DNA of 64,000 nt from Paenibacillus albicereus (GCF_012676905.1 NZ_CP051428.1:2814001-2878000), one strand, 5' to 3'. Counted from the stretch's first letter, positions 55,362 through 63,394 are shown. Notes: generated from the letters alone by a model not told the origin. Program-made: numbers and translations.

Positions 55362-57215
55362 CTAAAAAAGATTGGACCGCGTAATGTACATCTGATGCCA
55401 TAGGATGAAGACAAGCAGCGTCCATAATTTGCGGCTTGCGTCGTACTTGCCTTCCCGATGGTCCTCCAGCATGCGCAAAGCATGCTCGCGATTGATCCAA
55501 GGCACGCGGGACGTCTCAAGCAGCTCCTTGGCCCAGCCGTACCATTCGCGTCTCAGCCAGACCCGTATGGGCACGGGGAACCCGAGCTTTCTGCGGGACT
55601 GTACGTCAGGCGGGACAAAATCCTTCATCGCTTCGCGCAAGAGCAGCTTCGTCGACGACTTGGAAATCTTGTACTTCGTCGGGATTTTTGAAGCGAACTC
55701 AAAAACCTTCGTATCGACAAAAGGAACGCGCAGCTCAAGAGAATGGGCCATCGACATCTTATCTGCTTTCATTAAAATATTGCCGCGCAGCCAGGTGTGG
55801 ATGTCGATGTATTGCATGGTCGTCACATCGTCGTAACCGGCCGCCTTCGCATAAATAGGCCCCGTTACTTCGCGAGCCGAACCATACTCGTGCGAGAGGT
55901 TTTTCGGCAGTACGATCGTCTTCTCCTGGTCCAAAAAAATCTTTGCATTGCCATAATAGCGTTCTTGCAGGGACTGGCTTCCGCGCGCCAGATATCCCTT
56001 TCCTTTCATTCCATCCGGCATCCGCTCCGATAGGCGGCCGGCCAGCTTTCGCATGCCTGGCGGCAACGAGGTCATCCATTGCAGCGACATCGGCTCGCGA
56101 TAAATGTTGTACCCGCCGAAAAACTCGTCCGCCCCTTCTCCAGAGAAGACGACTTTAACCGATTGGCTCGCCAGTCGCGATACGAAATAAATGCCTGCGG
56201 CCGATGGGTCGGCGATCGGTTCGTCCATATGCCAGATCATGTTCGGAAGCTCGTCCAGATAGGCTTGCGCATCGATTGAAATTTCATGATGCTCGGTCCC
56301 GAGATAGGCGGCGGTTTTGGCCGATAGCTCCAATTCGCTGTACCCCGGCTCATCAAAGCCGACGGAGAACGTTCGGGTAGGCTCCATCTTCTGCAGCATC
56401 CCCACCAAGCTGCTGGAGTCTACGCCTCCAGACAGAAACGCGCCTCTGGGCACATCGCTGTTCCTATGCTTGCTGACCGAGTCGAGCAGAACGCTCCTCG
56501 CCTCCTCGACCAGATCCGAGAAGGGACGCGACTCGTCGATGTTGAACGTCGGATTGTAATAAGGGTCGATCTTCAACGTCCCGTTTTTGATCGTCAGCAT
56601 ATGGCCCGCGCCTAGCTTATGGATGCCCTTGAACATCGTTGCGGGCTCGGGCACGTACTGGAACGTCAAGTAGTGATAAAAGGATTGCCCGTCGACTTCC
56701 CGATCGATCATGGAAGAGGCCAGGAGCGATTTGATCTCCGATGAGATCATGTACCCGGTAGCCGTTTCGGCATAATAAACGGGCTTGATTCCGAAAGGAT
56801 CGCGCGCCGCAAGCAAAACATCTCGATTTTTATCCCAGATGACAAAGCCGAACATCCCGCGGAGATAAGTGACGCATTGCTCCCCGGTTTCTTCATAAAG
56901 CCTTAAAATAACTTCGGAATCGGATTCCGTATGGAAGGCATGGCCCTTTTCCTGCAGCCATGCGCGCAGTTCCTTGTAATTGTAGATTTCCCCGTTGAAA
57001 ACGAGCCAGACTCCGTTCTCCGCGCTGCCTAGGGGCTGAGCGCCATGCTCCACATCCACAATGCTCAATCGACGAAAGCCAAGTCCTACATGCCCATCGA
57101 CAACCTGTCCCGCGTCATCCGGTCCACGGTGCGCGACGACATCGGTCATGCCGAGGATTTGCTCCGAGTGAACCGGTATTCCATATCGGTTATAAACAGC
57201 TACGATTCCGCACAT
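55362..57215 (-). CDS. asnB: Asparagine synthase-type amidotransferase (AsnB family)
   Basis: 617-residue glutamine-dependent amidotransferase. N-terminal glutaminase domain: MCGIVAVYNRYG with nucleophile Cys2, VAHRGPDDAG, GFRRLSIVDVEHGAQPL, FNGEIYNYKELRAW. C-terminal synthetase domain: PP-loop GAFLSGGVDSSSLVGML, SGEGADEFFGGYNIY, RRKLGFPVPIRVWL. It closely follows B. subtilis AsnB by motif; that enzyme is reported to amidate meso-diaminopimelate in peptidoglycan. Here it lies between an M15 peptidase and a C39 peptidase, which supports a wall role over free asparagine synthesis. Own upstream gap of 104 bp. Confidence 0.93.
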   Translation of the reverse strand: MCGIVAVYNRYGIPVHSEQILGMTDVVAHRGPDDAGQVVDGHVGLGFRRLSIVDVEHGAQPLGSAENGVWLVFNGEIYNYKELRAWLQEKGHAFHTESDSEVILRLYEETGEQCVTYLRGMFGFVIWDKNRDVLLAARDPFGIKPVYYAETATGYMISSEIKSLLASSMIDREVDGQSFYHYLTFQYVPEPATMFKGIHKLGAGHMLTIKNGTLKIDPYYNPTFNIDESRPFSDLVEEARSVLLDSVSKHRNSDVPRGAFLSGGVDSSSLVGMLQKMEPTRTFSVGFDEPGYSELELSAKTAAYLGTEHHEISIDAQAYLDELPNMIWHMDEPIADPSAAGIYFVSRLASQSVKVVFSGEGADEFFGGYNIYREPMSLQWMTSLPPGMRKLAGRLSERMPDGMKGKGYLARGSQSLQERYYGNAKIFLDQEKTIVLPKNLSHEYGSAREVTGPIYAKAAGYDDVTTMQYIDIHTWLRGNILMKADKMSMAHSLELRVPFVDTKVFEFASKIPTKYKISKSSTKLLLREAMKDFVPPDVQSRRKLGFPVPIRVWLRREWYGWAKELLETSRVPWINREHALRMLEDHREGKYDASRKLWTLLVFILWHQMYITRSNLF

Positions 57216-57307
57216 GCCGGCAGCTCCTCTCCTTTTTCTCTACTATCAGTGTACGTTTTGCCCGTGAGCGATTTGTGAGGATTAGATTACAAAAGACGAC
57301 GGCATTC

Positions 57308-57326
57308 TTAACGGTTTCTTCACGAA
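57308..57326 (-). promoter_or_regulatory. Candidate regulator site before asnB
   Basis: Minus strand TTCGTGAAGAAACCGTTAA resembles TTCGTAAAATAAGGTTAAA at the response regulator promoter (TTCGT, AA, then GTTAA at similar spacing). It overlaps the stop of the M15 gene and lies about 95 bases before asnB. Only two sites were compared by eye. Confidence 0.25.
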
Positions 57327-58501
57327 AGAGCTCCGGGGCCGCCAGCAGGCGGCGTGCTCAAAATGAACTGCAACGTAAAGGCCCCGTTGCTTGATCGGTC
57401 CGCGACCTGATCCCGGGCTTGAAGATCGTTAAAATGCCACCATTCCGAAGCAAGCGGGGTCAATCCCGCTTCCGTGCAGTATCGCTGCAGCAGCATGGCC
57501 CCTTCGCTCATGGAAGACGAATAGGTCGCCTTTTTCCATGCCGTTTCCGATTTGGAATCGACGCCTGCGGTAAAGACCGCTGAAGCACGGCTTAATTCAT
57601 GGATGGGAGAGGGCATCTCGTACTCCTCATAGCCCTGGATTTCCGTTCCGGCAAAGGAGCCGTAGGCCCGTTCCAGCCTCGTCTCCCACTTCACCAGACT
57701 GAGATCGATCCCATAGCCCATCTGGTGATTGGATACCCCGTTGACAATGAACCAGCGAATGCTCCACGGAGGCGTGTTGATGCCGGCTTTTACCAAAGGA
57801 TCGCGAGCGGCTAGCGCGGTTAAACTGTCTACGACCGCGACCTGCACCTGATAAGGCCTGAACCCTTCGTATATTTTCAGGGAATTCCCCTCTGCAAGGG
57901 CCTTTTGTTGAGCTTGATGGATTTTTTTGGACATGGAATACAGGACCGGGACAATGTATTCGGTTCGGGATAGCCGTGCGTTGTACGTTTTCCCCGGATA
58001 CAGAGCTTGGTCGGTAATATCCGGCAGGGATTTTCCCGATGATTTGAATTTAGCCGCATATGTATTGGTATTGTCATAAACGATCGAAGGAATAACATCG
58101 GGCAAATTAATAAAACTGTACCGGTGCAGCAACCAGCCGGTCTTGCCGTCTTCGCTGCTGACTCTCCACCATTCCCCGTTCTCTTCCAGAATCAAGAACG
58201 CCGTGCCTGGCTCCAAGCTGCCTGCCGGGGAAGAAGCCGCATCCGCTGCGGAGGTCAAGGCAAGCTTCACCGGCGCAAACCCTGTCGCTCCCTCTACGGG
58301 CAGCTCGAGCTCTCCGTTATCGTATTGCAAAAGAGGCGCATCAGGCGTCGGTTCGTAGGGAATGGCAGGCGTCGCCTCGGAGGGAACGGCAGGCGGCGGA
58401 TCATTCGTCTCGCCGGCAACGCAGGCTGTGGTCAAAGCCAGCAGCAAGCCGCACCATGCTGCTGCCGAGCCAAGCTTCATCCTTGTTGTACGCGTGGACA
58501 T
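57320..58501 (-). CDS. SH3-M15 (VanX/VanY-type) peptidase, probable lipoprotein
   Basis: 393-residue exported protein. A signal peptide ends near LLLALTTACVAGE with a possible lipid Cys; a Pro-rich linker follows; an SH3-like domain (about 73-130) has LEPGTAFLILEENGEWWRVS and GKTGWLLHRY; the C-terminal M15 zinc peptidase shows YEGFRPYQVQVAV, the ligands His and Asp in VSNHQMGYGIDLSL (about 255) and Glu/His in SEWWHFND (about 352). Such enzymes cut D-Ala-D-Ala or wall peptide ends. GGGAGGGG precedes the ATG. It is upstream of asnB in the same direction. Confidence 0.88.
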   Translation of the reverse strand: MSTRTTRMKLGSAAAWCGLLLALTTACVAGETNDPPPAVPSEATPAIPYEPTPDAPLLQYDNGELELPVEGATGFAPVKLALTSAADAASSPAGSLEPGTAFLILEENGEWWRVSSEDGKTGWLLHRYSFINLPDVIPSIVYDNTNTYAAKFKSSGKSLPDITDQALYPGKTYNARLSRTEYIVPVLYSMSKKIHQAQQKALAEGNSLKIYEGFRPYQVQVAVVDSLTALAARDPLVKAGINTPPWSIRWFIVNGVSNHQMGYGIDLSLVKWETRLERAYGSFAGTEIQGYEEYEMPSPIHELSRASAVFTAGVDSKSETAWKKATYSSSMSEGAMLLQRYCTEAGLTPLASEWWHFNDLQARDQVADRSSNGAFTLQFILSTPPAGGPGALS

Positions 58502-58516
58502 AGAGCCCCTCCCTTC

Positions 58517-59227
58517 TCACCCATTCCAAATCCATTGGTACAGCACATATAAAACCAACAAGTGGAGGGGATAGAACACATAGAACCCCCATTTCATCAG
58601 CGGGGATCGTTTACCCGGCTTTCCGTTGTACAGATAGAAAATCGGAATGGCCATCCATATGCCAAAGCGGAACGAAGCATCCAGCCCCATGCTCATTAGG
58701 CCCGGAACAATATAAAAAACCGTTCCGATGGCGGCGAAGCTCAGCATTTGAAGCGTCTGGTTGCCTCGGAAGAGACCAAAAGCCACGATCCATAACACCG
58801 CGATGAAATTCCAATCGGCTGTCCACGCAAGCAAGCAGCAAAGGGCGAGCAGCGGCAGCTTGACAAGCAGGTGCATGGAGTCGTTTTTGCAAACGGATAA
58901 CGCGATCAGGCCCATCAAGAGACTCCACATCACGCTTGTTGCCTGCCACCATTCAAGCCCGAAGAACCAGACGAACGGGAAGTGGGAGAGGAGCGCGAAC
59001 CATAAAAGCCGCTTTGCGTATTTCCTCCGATTTGAAGTGTAGAAATATCCCTCAGCCAGAAGATAGCACATGATCGGCGCGGCCAAGCGTCCGATCGAAT
59101 GGACGACGATGTCGGCTGTCGTGCCCTTCGGAATGAGATAAAACGAAGCGTGGTCCACGAACATCGCCAAAATGGCGATCAGCTTCAAGGCCGTGGAGTT
59201 TAATCTGAATCGTTCTGCTACCAGCAT
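58517..59227 (-). CDS. TraX family membrane protein
   Basis: 236-residue TraX-like membrane protein with about seven hydrophobic segments: LNSTALKLIAILAMFVDHAS, IGRLAAPIMCYLLAEGYFYT, WWQATSVMWSLLMGLIALSV. TraX of the F plasmid acetylates pilin; chromosomal homologues probably move acyl groups at the cell surface. The start is uncertain: ATG 59227 fits the family best, while GTG 59248 and TTG 59272 are open. It begins the leftward envelope gene set. Confidence 0.88.
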   Translation of the reverse strand: MLVAERFRLNSTALKLIAILAMFVDHASFYLIPKGTTADIVVHSIGRLAAPIMCYLLAEGYFYTSNRRKYAKRLLWFALLSHFPFVWFFGLEWWQATSVMWSLLMGLIALSVCKNDSMHLLVKLPLLALCCLLAWTADWNFIAVLWIVAFGLFRGNQTLQMLSFAAIGTVFYIVPGLMSMGLDASFRFGIWMAIPIFYLYNGKPGKRSPLMKWGFYVFYPLHLLVLYVLYQWIWNG

Positions 59228-59369
59228 TTTCGAGCCCCATTTCACCTGTAATTCCTTGCCGTTCTCAAGCAATTTTTGCCCTATCCCTCTAGCGTACGGA
59301 AAATGTTTGATGTTTTCGTGATGAAAAGATCACAGTTCAAGGAGACGGCAGCGGAAGCGGCCGAATGGG

Positions 59370-59400
59370 AAAAGACCGGACAACGATGGTCCGGTCTTCC
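59370..59400. repeat. Right copy of the 31-bp hairpin repeat; terminator of csoR
   Basis: AAAAGACCGGAC, loop AACGATG, GTCCGGTCTTCC. The arms are identical to the copy at 52063-52093. Here it is positioned as a normal terminator for the csoR-type gene, which ends at 59420 on the minus strand, with TTTT after the stem. Confidence 0.8.
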
Positions 59401-59419
59401 GTCAGCGGTCTCTGCGCCG

Positions 59420-59752
59420 TTATCGAATATAATGATCGATGGCCTTGTTCAGGTCCTCCAGCGTTTTCTTTTCATTCCCGTTATGGACCGCGTGAACCAC
59501 GCAGCTCTCCAAATGATCCTTGAGCAGAAGCTTCGCTGCGCTATCCAGCGCCTTTCGAATGGCCGCGATCTGGAGGAGGACGTCGGAGCAATCCCGTCCC
59601 TCCAGCGTCATTTCCTTTACGGAGCGAACATGCCCTTCGATCCGGGCCAGTCGGTTGCCGATTTGCTTTCTATGCTTGTGCTCATGGTCATGCGATGGAT
59701 TGCGGATGCTGCGCTGCTCATGATCTTCCACATTCATGTCGGCCGTCGTCAT
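59420..59752 (-). CDS. CsoR/RcnR (DUF156) family metal-sensing repressor
   Basis: 110-residue all-helical metal sensor. The ligand set is Cys55, His80 and Cys84 (GRDCSDVLLQ, KDHLESCVV), the same spacing as the Cys-His-Cys copper site of CsoR, rather than the His-rich set of RcnR. The N-terminal extension is His-rich (SHDHEHKH), and more His residues follow Cys84. It is divergent from a MATE exporter whose promoter contains a matching operator, and a half-site (ATCCCCCC) lies at its own ribosome site, so autoregulation is likely. The metal or reactive-sulfur ligand cannot be decided from sequence. Confidence 0.92.
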   Translation of the reverse strand: MTTADMNVEDHEQRSIRNPSHDHEHKHRKQIGNRLARIEGHVRSVKEMTLEGRDCSDVLLQIAAIRKALDSAAKLLLKDHLESCVVHAVHNGNEKKTLEDLNKAIDHYIR

Positions 59753-59877
59753 TTCCTATCCCCCCATGGACGAGATTGCAAATGCTCCTCTAAGTATCCC
59801 AAGACAAGCCGCAAGAAGCAAGGCAGTCGGAACGCTTGAACTGTTCCCGTCCAAACCCAGCGCATGAGCGGCGTATA

Positions 59878-59906
59878 TTGCAAGATCCCCCCTGGGGGGA
59901 TATAAT
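59878..59906 (+). promoter_or_regulatory. Promoter of the MATE gene
   Basis: TTGCAA (59878-59883), 17 bases, TATAAT (59901-59906). The spacer is the CsoR-like operator. Confidence 0.85.
59885..59901. promoter_or_regulatory. CsoR-type operator
   Basis: ATCCCCCC-T-GGGGGGAT: perfect 8-1-8 palindrome with G/C tracts, the form bound by CsoR/RcnR/FrmR repressors. It fills the space between -35 and -10, so binding would block RNA polymerase. Confidence 0.85.
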
Positions 59907-59988
59907 TCATTTTATATTCTACCCTGCAGGCAAGTCAAAGAAGAGATTCGGACTCTTTTTTTGCCGGCCCGCCATCGGAGGCGTTCCC

Positions 59989-61326
59989 ATGACGACAGCT
60001 TTATCGACCCAAGACGCTCGGCCCAAACAAAAAATAAAAATTATTCTCGCCTTAGCGATCCCCGCCATGGTCGAGAATTTCCTGCAGACGATTGTCGGGT
60101 TCGTCGATACGTTGTTCGTGGCGAAGCTCGGCATCAACGAGGTCGCTGCCGTCGGAGTCACCAATGCCATCGTTGCCGTATACATCGCCATTTTCATGGC
60201 CTTGAGCGTCGGCACTTCTTCCCTGATCGCACGGAGCATCGGGGCGGGAGATTGGAGCCGAGCCAAGTCCATTGCCCGCCAATCGACCTGGATGGCCGCC
60301 GTTGTCGGTCTTGTGTTCGGCTTGGCTACGCTGATCTTCGCCGAGCCGTTGCTTCGCTTGATGGGCGCTGACGATGCTGTCGTAAGAGAAGGGGTGATTT
60401 ACTTCCGCATTGTCGCCGGCCCCGCCATCTTCCTGTCTTTGATGACTGTTTTCGGCAGCATTCTGCGCGCTTCGGGTGATACCAAGACACCGATGAAAGT
60501 AGGACTATGGATCAATCTCGTCCATATCGTGCTGGACTATGTCCTGATCTTCGGCATTGCGGGCATCGCCGGATGGGGAATTGCCGGCGCAGCATGGGCC
60601 ACGACCCTCGTGCGCATCCTTGGAACGGTCATGCTGTTCCTTTACATTCGAAAATCCAAGCTCTCGTTCTCTTTCCGAAAAGAGGCGACGGATGGGTCCA
60701 TCCTGCCTCTCTTGAAGCTTTCGGGCCCCGCGGCGGCGGAACGGCTCATCATGCGTTTCGGGCAGGTCCTTTATTTCGGCCTGATAATAAAAATCGGTAC
60801 GGATGTGTATGCGGCGCATGTCATTGCCGGAAATATTGAAATCTTCTCGTATATGCCGGGATACGGACTCGCCATCGCCGCCACGACCCTAGTCGGACAG
60901 CAGTTCGGAGCGAACCGCATCAAGGATGCGTACCAGTACGGCTGGCTTACGACGGGAATCGCCGTCGTCTTCATGTCGTTTGTCGGGCTGCTGATGTTTA
61001 TTTTCTCTCCCTTTGCCGCACAGTGGTTCACGCAGGACCAATCCATAGTGGACATGATTACCGTCGCGCTGCGCATCGATGCTTTCGCACAGCCTTTTCT
61101 GGCCGTAAGCCTCGTTCTGGCGGGGGCTCTGCAAGGAATCGGGGATACAAAGAGCCCCATGTACAGCACGGCAATCGGCATGTGGTTCATTCGGGTGCTG
61201 GGCGTCTATGTCTTATGCTTCCAATGGGGAATGGGGATCGCCGGGGTCTGGTTGTCGATTGCCCTGGATCTGTTCATAAGAGCGGTGTATCTGACGGTCC
61301 GATTCAAAAAAGTCATGGGCTCTTGA
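59989..61326 (+). CDS. MATE family efflux transporter
   Basis: 445-residue multidrug and toxin extrusion transporter with 12 hydrophobic segments in two halves: IILALAIPAMVENFLQTIVG, FVDTLFVAKLGINEVAAVGV, and in the second half LKLSGPAAAERLIMRFGQVL. MATE proteins export cationic drugs or metabolites using Na+ or H+. The ATG at 59989 follows CGGAGG by seven bases; an upstream open frame to 59836 has no family similarity. Its promoter is apparently under the divergent CsoR-type sensor, unusual for this transporter class. Confidence 0.93.
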   Translation: MTTALSTQDARPKQKIKIILALAIPAMVENFLQTIVGFVDTLFVAKLGINEVAAVGVTNAIVAVYIAIFMALSVGTSSLIARSIGAGDWSRAKSIARQSTWMAAVVGLVFGLATLIFAEPLLRLMGADDAVVREGVIYFRIVAGPAIFLSLMTVFGSILRASGDTKTPMKVGLWINLVHIVLDYVLIFGIAGIAGWGIAGAAWATTLVRILGTVMLFLYIRKSKLSFSFRKEATDGSILPLLKLSGPAAAERLIMRFGQVLYFGLIIKIGTDVYAAHVIAGNIEIFSYMPGYGLAIAATTLVGQQFGANRIKDAYQYGWLTTGIAVVFMSFVGLLMFIFSPFAAQWFTQDQSIVDMITVALRIDAFAQPFLAVSLVLAGALQGIGDTKSPMYSTAIGMWFIRVLGVYVLCFQWGMGIAGVWLSIALDLFIRAVYLTVRFKKVMGS

Positions 61327-61354
61327 TTCGGCTCCTGCCGGCCGCGCGGCCGGC

Positions 61355-61837
61355 TCACTTCTTCTCCCCCTTCTCTCCCTTCATCCGCTCCGTCAGCTCC
61401 GCGGCATAGCGGGTCATGCGCCAGCTGATCTCGGAGCGCATCACCTCGCGGGTCATGCCGAAATGCTCCTCGTAGCCCCGGCAGTAGTAGCGGTGGTGGA
61501 CGATGGAGGACGACTGCTCCTCGGCGACGATGCGGATGTTGCGGGCCTTGAGCTCGCGCCGCAGGGCGTACTGGTCCTGCATGATCCGGTTCAGCACGAG
61601 CTGTCCGGCGGCGACGTACAGCCGCCGCAGCACGTTGCCGGAATGCTCGAGCTCGGCGAGGCTCTTCTCGACCATGACGGCCATGTGCGGAAGCAGGATG
61701 AAGTCGCGGATCATGACGCGCTCCTCGGCCGTCGTCACCTTGGCCTGCGCCTGCGCATGATCCCGGTCGTACTGCTCCACATGCTCGGTCAGCAGCATCT
61801 TGGATTTCCAGCGCTCGTTTCCGTCCAGCTTGCTCAT
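61355..61837 (-). CDS. Unknown protein coupled to the Y-family polymerase
   Basis: 160-residue, charged, probably helical protein that I do not recognise. Segments: MSKLDGNERWKSKMLLTEHV, MIRDFILLPHMAVMVEKSLA, VHHRYYCRGYEEHFGMTREV, ending in a Lys/Glu tail. It has no membrane segment. Its ATG overlaps the polymerase stop by 4 bp, so it is expressed with it under SOS control. In Bacillus, small genes (YolD type) accompany UvrX/YqjW polymerases, but this one is longer and not obviously related. Confidence 0.75.
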   Translation of the reverse strand: MSKLDGNERWKSKMLLTEHVEQYDRDHAQAQAKVTTAEERVMIRDFILLPHMAVMVEKSLAELEHSGNVLRRLYVAAGQLVLNRIMQDQYALRRELKARNIRIVAEEQSSSIVHHRYYCRGYEEHFGMTREVMRSEISWRMTRYAAELTERMKGEKGEKK

Positions 61838-63087
61838 CGGTAATGCCCCCCAATTTGTTCGGCGCGCTCGCGCGCCACTCCCGCCTCCAGCAGCGACGAC
61901 GCCCGCATGATGGCGTCCGAGCCGAACCGCTCCTTGATGCGGTCGATCGTCTTTTCCTTGCGGTAAGCGCGGTCCCGATCCTCGAACAGCGTCAGTTGCA
62001 TGACGCTGTCGTCCGCCAGCCCCGAGACGGTCACGCTCAGCCGGCCGACCGGCAGCCCGCTCCAGTGGCGCGTGAACAGCTCCCGCACCGCGGCGGCGAC
62101 CTCATGCGTCAGCGAGGTCGGCTGCCTCAGCGTCAGCTGGCGGCTGAAGCCGCCCGTGCGCTCGCCGTCGGTCTCCATCGCGGACACCGATACGACCGAT
62201 CCCATGCAGCCGTGCCGCCGCATGCGCTGGCACACCTCGACGACCAGCTCGAGCAGCACGACCTCGATGTCCGCCAGGCAGCGGTACATGCGCCAGCGCA
62301 GCGCCTTGCCGTGGCCGACGGACTTGAGCGGATGGCGGATGCCGGAGACGACCGGGCTCGGATCGATGCCGCGCGCCGTCTGCCAGTAGTAGCCGGCCTG
62401 GATGTCGCTTTGCCGCCCCATCTCGAGCCGCATCCGCCGCTTGAACTCCGGGAACTCCAGCCGCGCGATGTCGCCGATCGTCTGGAGCCCCATCCGGTTG
62501 AAATGGCGGGTCATCCGCGAGGCGACCATGAACATCTGGTGCACCGGAAGCGTCCACAGCGTCGAATCCAGCGTCTCGCGGCTCAGCTCGAACACGCCCT
62601 CCGGGCTTTTCTTGGCATAGTTGTCGGTGGCCATCTTGGCCAGGATCTTGGTCGGCCCGATTCCGACCCGGGACCAGATGCCCGTCGACAGCTGGATGTG
62701 GTTCTGGATGTCGAGCGCCGTCCGCCTCGCTCCGCCGTAGTACGCCGCCGATCCCGTCACGTCGAGGAACTGCTCGTCGATGCTGTAGGGCTCGACCTGA
62801 TCCGTGTACGTCTCGAAAATCTGCGTGATGAACAGCGACACCTCGATGTAGCGCTGCATCCTCGGCCGGATGACGACGAGCTCCGGACAGAGCGCCAGCG
62901 CCTCTCCGACCCGCGAGGCCGTCGTCACGCCGCGCGCCTTGGCGAGCGGGCACGCCGCCAGCACGATGCCGTTCATCCGCGACGGGTCGCCGACGGCCAC
63001 GGGCTTGTCGTGATATTCGGGATGCGCCGCCTTTTCCGCCGAAGCATAGAACGACTGGCAGTCCGCCAGCAGGATCACTCTCTCCAC
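61834..63087 (-). CDS. Y-family DNA polymerase (UvrX/YqjW type)
   Basis: 417-residue translesion polymerase. Catalytic motifs: VILLADCQSFYASAEKA with the first Asp, VEPYSIDEQFLDVTG with the SxDE pair near residue 100, then the helix-hairpin-helix MGLQTIGDIARLEFPEF and the little-finger domain with SVGHGKALRWRMY. UvrX/YqjW lineage rather than DinB by DCQSF. The GTG at 63087 has AGGAGG eight bases upstream; the GTG at 63096 overlaps that site. Two LexA boxes lie upstream. Confidence 0.93.
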   Translation of the reverse strand: MERVILLADCQSFYASAEKAAHPEYHDKPVAVGDPSRMNGIVLAACPLAKARGVTTASRVGEALALCPELVVIRPRMQRYIEVSLFITQIFETYTDQVEPYSIDEQFLDVTGSAAYYGGARRTALDIQNHIQLSTGIWSRVGIGPTKILAKMATDNYAKKSPEGVFELSRETLDSTLWTLPVHQMFMVASRMTRHFNRMGLQTIGDIARLEFPEFKRRMRLEMGRQSDIQAGYYWQTARGIDPSPVVSGIRHPLKSVGHGKALRWRMYRCLADIEVVLLELVVEVCQRMRRHGCMGSVVSVSAMETDGERTGGFSRQLTLRQPTSLTHEVAAAVRELFTRHWSGLPVGRLSVTVSGLADDSVMQLTLFEDRDRAYRKEKTIDRIKERFGSDAIMRASSLLEAGVARERAEQIGGHYR

Positions 63088-63159
63088 CGGGCACACCTCC
63101 TGCTCTCTAGGGAACGGACCCTGCGGAGAGCGGGCCGCATTCCCTGCTGATGGCTGAAA

Positions 63160-63173
63160 CGAATGTATGTTCG
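63160..63173. promoter_or_regulatory. LexA (SOS) box, proximal
   Basis: CGAATGTATGTTCG matches the Bacillus LexA consensus CGAAC-N4-GTTCG except for one T. It lies between the promoter and the polymerase gene. Confidence 0.82.
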
Positions 63174-63192
63174 CGTCTTGCTCTAGACGTAT

Positions 63193-63221
63193 TATATACC
63201 GAATGTATGTTCCCTATGCAA
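63193..63221 (-). promoter_or_regulatory. Polymerase operon promoter
   Basis: Minus strand TTGCAT, 17 bases, TATATA (a TATAAT also overlaps at 19 bases). The distal LexA box sits in the spacer. Confidence 0.7.
63200..63213. promoter_or_regulatory. LexA (SOS) box, distal
   Basis: CGAATGTATGTTCC, the same core as the proximal box (13 of 14 bases), 40 bases away, so about four helix turns on the same face. Confidence 0.8.
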
Positions 63222-63250
63222 GGGGGAAAATAAGGAAGCTCACGCCGAAC

Positions 63251-63282
63251 AGCCCGGAGGCCTCCGAAGAGGCTTCCGGGCT
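63251..63282. terminator. Hairpin after the GNAT gene
   Basis: AGCCCGGAGGCCTC pairs with GAGGCTTCCGGGCT over CGAA (one mismatch). No T-run follows on the minus strand, so termination is uncertain. It is the only structure between the LexA boxes and the GNAT stop. Confidence 0.45.
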
Positions 63283-63394
63283 GAGCAGCGGCGATCCGAC
63301 AGGAGGAGAACGCGCCTCAGAGAGTGCGGCCCCCGCAGGGTCCGAGCCGGCCGAGGCTTGCGCCGTCTGGGCGATTTGTCGGCTGCTTGCCGGG

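Noticed and set aside
54373-57215. Lasso peptide or bacteriocin cluster (AsnB-like cyclase plus C39 protease)
   Set aside because: No precursor peptide, RRE protein, transglutaminase-like protease or ABC transporter is present. The AsnB protein has an intact glutaminase domain and matches the B. subtilis AsnB type, and C39 is not fused to an exporter.
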